Part shown: one piece after another, positions 29,581-39,661 of the stretch
How positions within the stretch are numbered: the first letter of the stretch is position 1
Layout: every line of letters starts with the position of its first letter
NCBI GenBank assembly: GCA_037953625.1
Contig: CM075649.1
Coordinates: forward strand, 94,927,290 to 94,991,289
Origin: Crotalaria pallida
Taxonomy: Eukaryota > Streptophyta > Magnoliopsida > Fabales > Fabaceae
Length of the DNA: 64,000 bases
Reading direction: 5' to 3'
Notes under the pieces: generated by a model
What the model saw: only the letters and a program-made list of their open reading frames with translations
Database searches by the model: none
What the model was told of the DNA's origin: nothing
Translations under genes and position numbers: made by a program

Positions 29581-31052
29581 ATTGTGAGTTTGTTTTTCAA
29601 TTCTTTCACTTCTTTTTCAAGTTCATCACATCTCTCACATGGAGTGATAATCTCCTCATGATTTGCACAATCACTTTGATGACTAGAATTAATAAGTTCC
29701 AAGGATTCATTTTGAAGTTTCAACTCATTTATAGATTTTTGCAATTCATCAATTTCATGTTGAAACTCCAAAATTTTCTTTCCTTTTTCCTTATTAATTT
29801 TAGCAAGCCTTTTAAATTGAATTAACATTTCATTGTAGGCTTCTTGCAAATCATCATATGAAATGGAGTTTGAAGAGGAACAAGAAGAACTAGAGGTTAC
29901 CTCATCATCACTTTCACTCATGCCATGATTAGCTCTTGATGAGGACTCATGATTGTTCTTGGCCATGAGACAAAGGTTTGCATTTTCATCACCGGAGCTA
30001 CTTGAAGATGATTCATTGCTCTTCTCCGGTGCATCCCAAACAATGTATGCACGCTTCCCTTTGGTCTCTTGGGTCTTCTTGTCATTCTTCTTCAAGAATG
30101 TGGCACATTCCATTCTTATGTGACCAACCCCTCCACATTCATGACACTTAACTCCATCATTGGTACTCTTTTCTCTTTGTTTGGAGTCTTTGGTTCTCTT
30201 GAAATTGGATGAAGATCCACCTTTCTTCCCTTTGAAAAATTTGTTGAATCTTTTCACAAACATCCCAAATTCTTCTTGATTTGGTTCACCATCGGAATCT
30301 CCACTTGTAGAGCATTCTTCAACTTCTTTTGTAGCTTTAGTTGAAGCTTTGAGTGCTATGCCCTTTTTCTTTTTGTCCGATTCCTCATGCATCCCAAGTC
30401 TTGTAAGCTCCATCTCATGCTCTTGGAGTTTGCCAAACAAAGTGGCTAAGTCCATGCTATTTATGTCTCTAGATTCCTTGATGGCGGTTACCTTGGGTTG
30501 CCAACTCCTATCAAGACATCTTAGAATTTTGTTAGTAGTTTCACCATTGCGAAATACTTTTCCCAAGGAAATCAAATGATTAACAATGTGAGAGAATCGC
30601 CTTTGCAAGTCACTAATGGTTTCATTTAGCAACATGTGGAACAATTCATATTCGTGAGTTAGAGAATTCAATCTTGCATCTCTAACCTCACTTGTTCCCT
30701 CATGTGTGACTTGCAAAGTATCCCACATTTCTTTTGCCGATTTACATTGGGAAACTCTATAAAATTCATCATGGGATAAGGCCGAAAAGATGATGTTTTT
30801 AGCTTTTAAATCAAATGAAACTTTTCTCTTTTCATCATCATTCCAACTACTCCTTCGAATTTCAACAATTTCATCATTTATTTTCTTTTTGGGAATGAAA
30901 GGACCGTTTTCAATTGCATCCCAAATATCCATATCAATTGCTTCAATAAAAACTTTCATGCGAGTTTTCCAATAAACATATCCTTCACCATTAAATAGTG
31001 GAGGACGGTTTATTGAAGCTCCTTCTCCACCAAAGTTATTGCTAGAGCCCAT
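29581..31052 (-). pseudogene. Sirevirus A gag, N-terminal part
   Basis: Starts at ATG 31052 (MGSSNNFGGEG) and is open to the B insertion. Homologous to B gag through the copia gag domain (WDTLQVTHEGTSEVRDARL), the first CCHC knuckle (CHECGGVGHIRMEC), the Ser-rich acidic stretch and the coiled-coil region ending near KELKNKL. Open frames upstream of 31052 read through the PBS and LTR and are not expected to be translated. Confidence 0.93.
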
Positions 31053-31108
31053 TAAGTTTCCAAAAGGATCTTTTTCGAAAAAGTTGTTACACTCGATCTT
31101 TCGACCGA

Positions 31109-31120
31109 GCTCTGATACCA
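31109..31120 (-). other. Primer binding site of Sirevirus A
   Basis: GCTCTGATACCA on the plus strand, i.e. TGGTATCAGAGC on the element strand, two bases from the 5' LTR. Same tRNA-Met primer as B, C and D. Confidence 0.95.
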
Positions 31121-31122
31121 CT

Positions 31123-32698
31123 TGTTGGAAACCAACAAGCGGGCTAAGCAAATACTAGAGGGGGGGTGAATAGTATTTTGAAGCACTAATACCAAATATT
31201 TCGATTGATAATTGAAGAATGGAGCTAAGAATGAATTTTCTGCAATCAGACACAAAATACTCGAGTCTTTTGTGAAATACTCGAGTTTTTCAGTGATGAA
31301 CAACTCGAGTCTTTTCTTAAATACTCGAGTTTTTCCTATCAGATATGGGAAAAACCAGAAACGAAAATTCAGCAATTTAACTCAAATCAATTCAATAATA
31401 AACAGGAACTTATCCAACAGAATAGCAAGCAATCTAAATAACTTTTAAACACAAAGATTCCTTGAACTTGCTACCTAATTGTATAAATCCTAATTGATTG
31501 AAATGACTTAAGTCTATTGAGCTAGAAAGTAGATTAAAAGCAATAAACCAACACTCAAGCAATTTTATCCTGGTTCACTCCAACAATGAGCTACATCCAG
31601 TCCTCCTAATCACTTAGGAGTTTCTACTAATAATCAAATTGTTAGAAATTACAAAGGATTGCTTGAGAATGGCCTCACTCAACCTAACCCTTTCAAGAGT
31701 GTACCAAACTCTTGATTTCTACCCCAATTTGATTCCGGTGATTGAAGAACTCTTCACAAAGCTTCCTTGAACTCCCTTCAAGAAACTCCACCGGGCTAGG
31801 AACCTCCTAGTCTTGTGCTTGAGAACCTCTCAAGACTTCCAACACCCTAAGCCACTTAGGGTTTGCTTGGGAACAATCCAAGACTTTGAATAATCAAGCT
31901 TTTTGTATGTGTATTACTAATCTCACAATGGATTAGCACAAATAAGCACAGCTCAATGTAAGAATTGAGGCCTAAAACTCAACTTGGAATAAAATGACAA
32001 TATGAGTGAGAAGTTGAGTTTTTTGGGAATTAACACTTGAGAGGAGGAAATTAAGAAAGCTTGAATCAATATGATCTTGTTGTCTTGTTTGTTCTTGCAC
32101 AAATTCAAAGAGAAATTTTACAATCAGGTTCTGAATTGCTCTCTTGGGTTGGATGAGACTCAAATGCCCTCAATTGGGTTTTTGAGTTTCTCCAACGTTC
32201 ATTTTTGCTGACTGGACAAAAATACTCGAGTCTTTTGGTAAAAACTCGAGTCTTTTTGGTCGGTCACGAGTGAATTGGTGCACGAACAAGACTAACGGTC
32301 ATAATTGCTGACCTGGCACAAATACTCGAGTTTTTCTACAAATACTCGAGTGTATACTCGAGTCTTTTTCAAAATACTCGAGTATTTTGATCAGATATGG
32401 GAAAAATTATTTTTCAATTTTATTTTTCCTCTCAAGTATTAATTTTTGGTCAATCTCAACTTAATAAACATATAAAAATTTATTCCTAGAAGAGACTAAC
32501 TAATTCTACCCACTCTCAACCACTCTCAACATAAATTAGAAATTTACAATTAATATTTGATTGAGAATGATTGGGCACTTGTCTTCTTTTCTTGACTTCT
32601 TGTTGATGTTGATGTTGCAATATCTTCAAGGCATGATTTGTTAATTATTTTGTCATCATCAAAACATAATCCACATAATTAGGAGCATTGAATTCACA
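31123..32698 (-). repeat. 5' LTR of Sirevirus A
   Basis: 1576 bp. Compared with the 3' LTR it has four extra bases at about 31845-31848, which complete a perfect inverted repeat ACCCTAAGCCACTTAGGGT (31844-31862), and an intact ACTCGAGT where the other copy reads ACTTGAGT. The TTGGTAC stem-loop is at 31693-31715 and the 17-nt hairpin CTTGAGAACCTCTCAAG at 31818-31834. Confidence 0.95.
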
Positions 32699-33087
32699 TT
32701 CATCACATCTGAATATGGTAGATCAATTAGAGGAAAAAAATGTTGAAACAAATACAAAAAAGTAAAGTAATAAGGATGATAATTGGTTGTGAAAATCTAT
32801 CAAACACTTAATGTGCAGAAATTAATTATCTTTCTCATAATGTATGTACAAAAATAGTAGTAGCTAAATAACAGTACTTGTAGTTGTCCATGGTATCACA
32901 CAGATCATACTATGTTGATTCACATAAAATTGGAAAGAATTATTTTGGTTATTTATTTGATCTGAATGTGATGTTTAATACTAAATCACGAGAACATTAT
33001 TTTCATTTTTAAAAATTTCAATGGTTGCTAGAAATATATGTTAAATCATAGCATAATATCAAATGAATGAAAAAGAAAATCACTTAC

Positions 33088-33171
33088 ATTAGGCCATGTA
33101 TTTGTAATGAACTCCACAATGTCATAAGCCATATCCCCTTCAAACATCAATTTGATCTTTCTAAGTTGGGT
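33088..33171 (-). pseudogene. Host gene exon c (upstream of the A insertion)
   Basis: An 84-bp minus-strand exon between TTTAAG and GTAAGT. It is open in one frame only and reads TQLRKIKLMFEGDMAY followed by DIVEFITNTWPN, which looks like real protein. It lies on the upstream side of the same minus-strand gene as exons d-f. Its end phase (0) does not match the phase exon d needs, so an undetected intermediate exon, a different acceptor or decay must be assumed. Stretches 32711-33087 and 33172-33851 show nothing else. Confidence 0.45.
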
Positions 33172-33851
33172 CTTAAACCAATCAATCCACAATAGTGTAA
33201 GACATCATATAGTTCTATTGAACAACTTATTATACATTTGTCATCTAAAAATCAAATACATAATGGCTTTATATCAAACATGTGTGCATCACCTGCAATC
33301 TCTTTTAAAAAAAATGGATAAGCACATCACATGTTTAATCCTAACATCACACTGCATCTTCACTTTAGGTATAAAAAAGTCATAATATTTATGATTGTAT
33401 GTGTGATAGCATCTACTATATCAGGAATATCAATGAACTCGATTATTGAAATTGCTCAGGATACCCTTTTTTAGCTTCTAGAATCTATTTCTTAGTTCAA
33501 GATCCCTCTTATCTTACTAACTGGAATCAAAGAATTAGTAGATATGTTCCGCCCAAATTTAAGTACACAAACTCTTAAAGAAAAAGTCATCGTATTAACT
33601 AAATTTATGTTTTTTTATACCTCACACCAAATACTTAAGTTCTAATATATGTCACTATGAAAATCTTCATAAAACACTCTTCTTTTTTTTTTTGAACAGC
33701 ATAAAACACTCTTTTTAGGTGAATTTTATTTTAATTGTAATCAATACTCATTAATTTTTGCTTTCGTAAGTTGTAATGGAAACAATGACCTGATCTTATA
33801 GTTATTAAGTTATAATGCAAACAATGAACTGATTTTTCTTTGTTGCTTAAG

Positions 33852-33949
33852 GTGATTTATATAAATCCAAGTGTGAAGGAAATGGCAAACCTATACTATA
33901 CACAAGAGATCTAAGATTGGGCAGGGAAACTAGAGTGCTGCATGCAAAG
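33852..33949 (+). pseudogene. Orphan exon, plus strand
   Basis: A 98-bp island between GTTGCTTAAG and GTAATA, open in one phase, with text YKSKCEGNGKPILYTRDLRL followed by GRETRVLHAK. It looks coding but I do not recognise it. Its strand is opposite to exons c-f, so it belongs to a different gene or gene fragment. Confidence 0.4.
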
Positions 33950-34065
33950 GTAATAAGGACTTTGAAAGTAATGCACCAAGGAAATGTAATCAAATATATG
34001 CATGTGGTTCTTATAGATAGAGAGGTATAGTAAATAAATTTAAGGTTTTCTTTTCCTCAATAACT

Positions 34066-34650
34066 ACTAAAAACATGCGATTACCTGCGGATTTTTCCTG
34101 CCACTTATATTTGCAGGTTTTTCCCACGAATTTTCACACAGATTATTAATTTAATGAAATTTTTCTTACAGATATATTTTTCATAGAAATATTTGCCGAA
34201 ATATTTGGCGCCATCTGGCGGAATAATATTTTAAGTGAATTTTTTTGCGAATTTTGTAGGGTCAAATCCCTAGTTAATATCGATGGTAAAATTCGCAAGA
34301 AAGAGACTAACAAACATCCCCTAGCAACGAACCAAGACCAACTTATAGAAAAAGTTGCAGATGTTCTTCTTGGGTATTTACGTGCGGAATTTTCATGGAA
34401 TTTCCTGCAAAGTTTTATTACTTGCGGATGTTCCTGCGGATTAATTTGTTGGGGATTTTCCTGCAACTATGGTTTTTGTGGAGTTCTCTACATATCATAT
34501 TCTTGTCAATTTTCTTGTAAATCTATATTTCCTGTGGATTCTCCTGCGAAAAATTTTATACAACTTTTCTTGCGAATTTCATTGCTACGGATTTGCCTGT
34601 GAATTCATATACCTGATGATTTTCTTGCATATTTTTTTGCTGATTTTCAT
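34066..34650. mobile_element. CACTA-like end with subterminal repeats, degenerate
   Basis: Starts near ACTACTAAAAACATGCG and contains many TGCGGAT/TTTCCTGC/TGCGAATTTT words on both strands (CCTGCGGATTTTTCCTGC near 34086, TGCGGATGTTCCTGCGG near 34423). Dense short subterminal repeats of this type behind a CACTA-like end are usual for En/Spm elements. No transposase is present and the opposite terminus was not found. Confidence 0.4.
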
Positions 34651-34679
34651 GGTGATTTCACATTACTTGTTATTTTAAA

Positions 34680-35397
34680 GATTTCATTTATTTTATCATT
34701 ATTTGAATTTTTAAATGTTTTATATACTTATAAAGAATGTGAACTATTTGATATTTTATAAATATATATATATATAATATTTTTTAAAATTAATTATAAA
34801 TTTACTATATAATTTATTAAAATCTAATCCTCTTACTTAACCGTTATGAATTTATATCTAGAGCTAGATATGAAACATGCATTTCATGATTAAGTTGATC
34901 AAAGTAAATAATCTTGATAAAAAATAGGTAACAAGTAAAAATAAGGTGACCTAGCTAACTATAATTTTATTCATACCAACAATATTATTATAATAGTTAC
35001 TTATATAGATTACTTGAATAATTAAGATGTACTGAGCCACATGATAAGTAGTTTAGTAGAACATATATAACATACAATTTATTGAGTTGTTTTGGGTAAA
35101 TAAGTAGGTTCATAGGCAAATTATATATGACGCAAAATCAATAAGATTTATAGTAAGTTTAGCCAGGGTTTAGGGTTTATAAGTTTAACTAAAAAGTTGT
35201 GATTGAATTAGATCTAGTATAGGCTTAGGAGTTTGAACCTACTTATAAGATTCATCTAAACAAAACTACTATTTTATTATACTTCCATTTAGAAGCAATG
35301 CATTATTATATAGTAGGAACCTTATAACAATTAAAGAGTATTGCGTTTTGAAATATATTAGAGAGTATTTATTGATGATTTTTTATATAGAATTTTA
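34680..35397. other. AT-rich stretch, nothing identified
   Basis: AT-rich, with a (TA)n run near 34760-34780 and a short telomere-like AGGGTTTAGGGTTTA at about 35165. No gene or element was seen. Confidence 0.5.
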
Positions 35398-35411
35398 AAC
35401 ACATTATTATT

Positions 35412-35627
35412 ATTATTATTATTAGTTTTTTTTTGGTAAACAAAAGTTTAGGTGAGTTGGGTTTTGGGGGCTCATCATGGCCAGGTCAGACCTCTGGGGT
35501 CAAAGAGCACTTGCAGAGGTACTTACAAATTATCCACCAATACCATCCTAACATCGGTGGGATTCGAAACCGGGATCTCTCGCAACCCCGGATTCAATCC
35601 TTACTGACTAAGCCAATGTTTATTGGC
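35412..35627 (-). mobile_element. tRNA-derived SINE
   Basis: Read on the minus strand the head contains a box A-like TTGGCTTAGTCAGTAAGG and a box B-like GGTTTCGAATCCC, the internal RNA polymerase III promoter of tRNA-derived SINEs. The tail at the left end is an A run on the element strand. A target-site duplication AACACATTATTATT is seen at 35398-35411 and 35628-35641. No coding capacity; mobilised by LINE enzymes. Confidence 0.7.
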
Positions 35628-35936
35628 AACACATTATTATTTTTTTTATTCAACTTGTTTTTTTTTTCCATCAAACCAATTTTAGTTCATAGATTAATTT
35701 GTATATGATATTTTACTTAGTCCCTAACTATTTTTAAAAAGGGTCACGCTAGTCATTAAGGTGGATTGCCTTATAACTTTTATGTAAATACTTAGTGCAC
35801 TTGTTAATAAGAAGCCAAATATAATAAATAACTATTAAGTATTGCATTTTATTTAGATTCTCGAATTACGAAACAATGCACATTTAAGATTATTTTTTAT
35901 GTTTAGAAGAATACTAATTAGTAAGATCCGAATACT

Positions 35937-37622
35937 TTTTTTTGGTAAAATAAGAAATCTTATTACCACAGAGCAGAAGAATAACATCCAAAAAAGGCCA
36001 TGACTATCTCCTTACCACCTTCTAGGAAGGGTTCAAGGAAGCTAATCATGCCAAAATCCAAGTAGCCTTTGCCACCTTCAATGAAGGGTTCAAAGGCTTA
36101 CTTGGAAACCAAGAAACAATTAAAGTTCAATGCAAATCCTATCTACTAAGGCCTTATTCGACCAGTTTCTAAAAAGAGGAAAACAAAAATTAATTCTATG
36201 AGCGATCTCTTTACAAATAGATTTGATGATGTATGCCATGGAGCTCTTTTGATCCTTGAAGGTCCTAGCATTCCTTTCCTTCCAAATATTGTAAATAACC
36301 GCAACTATAACTGCCCCAACACATTGTCTTCTCTTTTTATCCTTGAAGACATGAATCAACCAACTTGACCAGTTTGCATATTTTAAAGGACTATGATAAA
36401 TTCCAATCCAGTTCAAGCATCCCTCAAGCTGCTCCCTGCTCTAAGAACACTCAAAGAAGAGGTGCTCTCTAGATTCAGTAGCTGCAAAGCATAAACAATA
36501 GTGATTTGGTGTGCACAACCATGTCAATTTGTCTATAGTTTGTATTTTGCCTTGAGCCACAAGCCAGAAGATAAAGCAATGCTTTTGCACTGCTACACGA
36601 TTCCAAACAGTTCTGGCCATAGGTAAATCATCTTGTCGTCCTATCAGAAATTTGTAACCTGAATTGATGTTATAATTGCCATCGGAAGTTCCAAGCCACT
36701 GGCCAACCTAAAATCCTGATTTCAGCTTGTCTTTTACCTTTAGTAATTGCTTCCAATCCCAACTTGCATTGATACTGGCAGTGCAATCCCAGAAATCTTG
36801 ATCCTTTATGCAAACGGAATGCATCCATCTTACCCATAAACAGTCTTTTTTCTGTGCTAGATTCCACACATGCTTTCCCAGTGCTTCTATATTCCACAGC
36901 AGACTATCTTTTACATTCAGACTACCTTTACTCTTAGGCTTGCATATGGTTGTCCAAGGAACCTTGGCTTTATAATTTCCTGATTCATTCTGCCCCCATA
37001 GGAAGATTCTGCATTTCTTCTCAATCTCCTTAATCACCTTCTTAGGAATTATGAAAGTTGAGGCCCAGTATACATGAAGATTCATCAAGACAGAATTTAT
37101 TAAACATATTCTACCTTGATAGGATAGGTTTTTTGACTTCCAGCTCTCAATTCTTCTTGAAAACTTTTCTGTAAGCATTTGACAGGAAGCTACATTCCAT
37201 TTCTTTGACATAATAGGTATGCCTAAATATTTGCAGGGAAACACACCAATTTTTAAGTGAGTGATGTCAAGTAACCCCTGTTGGACTTCTGCATTTGTTC
37301 CTGCTATGAACATAGATGACTTCTAAGGATTAGCTTCCAAACCTGTGCAATCAGCAAACTCTTTCATTGCTTGCTAAAGAATGCCTACACTTGCAAGGTG
37401 AGCTTTGCAAAAGACCATAAGGTCATCAACAAAAGAAAGATTTACTAATCTCAAATCTTTGCAGAGAGGATGATATCTAAAGTTCCTCTGCCTGATAGCC
37501 AATTGCAAACTTATTGTCAGGTATTCCATTGCAAGTACAAAGATCGGAGGGGAAAGAGGATCCCTTTGCCTGATCCCTGTTGAGCCTTTGAATCTGTTAC
37601 CCTTGACTCCATTAATGACAAT
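35937..37622 (-). pseudogene. LINE (L1-type) 3' half: RT end, zf-RVT region, poly-A
   Basis: Minus-strand LINE ORF2 downstream of the C insertion. From 37610 to 37380 the RT catalytic region reads RDPLSPPIF (normally GDPLSP) and LSFVDDLMVF, i.e. the F-x-DD box. From 37313 to 36708 comes the RT thumb/connection (LGIPIMSKKWN, LSYQGRICLINSVL). From about 36660 to 36120 comes the zf-RVT region (WLIHVFKDKKRRQCVGA, IYNIWKERNARTF). Stops and frame changes break it. The poly-A tail is the T run at 35937-35944. The TSD ACAAT of element C lies at 37618-37622. Confidence 0.9.
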
Positions 37623-39646
37623 TGTAACAACCTAAATTTTAAATAAATATTTATAATTATGTATATGTTTAATTCATGTAGAATAATAATGTAAAGTGAT
37701 TTGGAATAAAATGCAAATCGTGTGTGTTGTGACTTGGTCTGATTAAGGTTGACGCAGGATGCTCGGGAAGTATGAATAATAAGGATTAAGGAACATTGGG
37801 GATATTGTGAGTATGGATGCGTGTTGATAGAGGAATAATAATAAAATGAGAAGGAAACAAGAAAAACACAAATTGGTAAATAAGGAAGAGTGAAGAGATC
37901 AAATATAGAATAAAAATTAAGAAGTTAACAAACATTTGATGCGGAGAAGTTATTGTAATTCGTTTAAGGTTGTGAAACCGGTTGAGAGTTGAGGGAAAGG
38001 ATGAAACTACTTAATCAGGCCTAGAGGGATGCAAGGGTAGTGGAAAGAGTAAACAAATTCACCTAATCTGGGAGGAAATCGTAATCAAGTTAAACTGGAA
38101 GTTTTAGTGTGTGAATCGTATACTTATCGTGTAGATAACATTAGGCAAGTATAATTTTATGATTTGAAATATAAATAAATGTTAAGAAGGTTTAATTTAG
38201 TGTTAGGAATGATTAAAATTCAGGAAATCGGGTTTAAAATGCGGAAATCGGCGTTTTGGGGCGAACCGGTGCGCCGGGGCATGAACCGGTGCGCCCAGAC
38301 GCACCGGTGCAGGAATTAGGGAGCATCAGTGACGGGCGCGCGCTCAGGCGCGCTGGTGCTACGCTCAGGCGCGCGGGGCTCAGATGCACCAGATGGTGCC
38401 CGCAACTGCTAGAACTTTCCAGACCCTGGTGCGCGCCCAGGCGCACCAGGCTCGCGCTCAGGCGCGCGTCGGGTATATAAGTACCAGACACCAGAAAAAT
38501 ATGCGCCAGACTCCAGCCAACCCGCACCAATCCATTTCCAACCGCACCAGGACTTCCTTCACACGCACCAGACTCCATTTTTGGCACCAAACCTTGGTTT
38601 TTCCATGCACCAACAACCCAAACACATCCTTACCCAGCCCCAACTCCATGAATTAACAACCAAATTCATCGTCCCTTCAATTTTAATCCCTCTTCTCTTT
38701 ATATTTCCATTAAACCTTATTCTCCTCTCTTTCTCTTTAATCCTTTTGGGTGCAAATTCCTCTTTTACTCTTAAGAAAGCTAACCACCAAGCCAAAAAGG
38801 AGAAATTAAGGCTCAAAAGGGAAGCATAAATAAACTAGAACAAGTGCTCCGGAGTGGGATTTTCTCCCTTGAGGTAAGGGAGGGACTCTTTTCCTTTTAG
38901 AATAGAGATTAGGTTCTGGAATTTGTAAATTATTAAATTGCACATATTAAACACAAGTTATTGTACTAATAAGTCAATAGTTAGTATTAACATACTATAA
39001 AGATTATTACGAAAAGAACTAAAACCCTTAGTTATGAATAAACCCTCTTAGTCTTATACTAACTAACATACATAAATAAAAACGATAAAAGTACTTAAAC
39101 AAGTAGTATTTTCTTATTTAAGTAATTGTTAGTAGTATAATACAAATATTAATTGAAAGAAATAAAGACTATTATGGAACTAAAGTAAATACACTAATGT
39201 TGAACTTATAATTAATTATACGATAAATGGGATAATAAATTAATGACGATTTCCAACATGATGAAGTAAATTAAAATATCACTAAGACAAAGGTACAAAA
39301 AGGGCTATATAAGTGTTTTATTTATGAACTTTTGAGTGTAATCTATATGATTGGATTTCCTAACTAATTGAGTGTGCAAATCATATCTTTAATAAATTTC
39401 ATTTGCTCATTTCAATTCTTAATTTCTATTCTACTGTGAAAAGATGTTCACTCCCTTGTGGTTTAACATTTTAGGTTGAGCTTGGAGAAGCAAGAACCAA
39501 ATTTTCAAGACGGTGAAGCAAGAAGGATAAGAACTCCAAAAACAAATTGATTGATTCCATGTTGTACATCCAACAAAACTTGAAACTGTACATTAAACTT
39601 TTAGTATATTGAAAATACATTTATTATATTAAGAAGGGTTGTTACA
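37623..39646 (+). repeat. 5' LTR of element C
   Basis: Starts TGTAACAACC and ends GGTTGTTACA. A GC-rich segment 38240-38470 holds palindromes (GCACCGGTGC at 38301-38310; a 26-nt inverted repeat with arms CCTGGTGCGC and GCGCACCAGG at 38425-38450) and three GCTCAGGCGCG words. It ends in a TATA box (TATATAA, 38474-38480). Long open frames across this segment (38234-38656) come from its composition and are not called. Confidence 0.93.
38474..38480 (+). promoter_or_regulatory. TATA box of element C LTR
   Basis: GGGTATATAAGTACC immediately downstream of the GC-rich palindrome array; the equivalent in the 3' LTR is 44279-44285. Likely drives element transcription and, from the 3' LTR, possibly readout into the LINE. 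Confidence 0.6.
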
Positions 39647-39649
39647 ATA

Positions 39650-39661
39650 TGGTATCAGAGC
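39650..39661 (+). other. Primer binding site of element C
   Basis: TGGTATCAGAGC three bases after the 5' LTR. Confidence 0.93.

Larger units (their letters stand above)
12735..32698 (-). mobile_element. Sirevirus A, full-length copy interrupted by Sirevirus B
   Basis: Minus-strand Ty1/copia element bounded by LTRs of 1572 bp (12735-14306) and 1576 bp (31123-32698), with TSD TTCAT at 12730-12734 and 32699-32703. PBS, gag, pol and PPT are present in normal order. Without the nested copy B and its extra TSD the element is about 9.45 kb. The LTRs differ by about four substitutions and one 4-bp indel by eye, so the insertion is young. It is coding-defective: pol has a frameshift, gag is split, and ORF3 is mostly missing. 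Confidence 0.95.

Noticed and set aside
35165..35180. AGGGTTTAGGGTTTA as an interstitial telomere array
   Set aside because: Only about two units; expected by chance and too short to call.
38234..38656. Overlapping frames in the GC-rich part of LTR C (also 44010-44455)
   Set aside because: Open on both strands, span the TATA box, and differ between the two LTR copies. Composition artefact.
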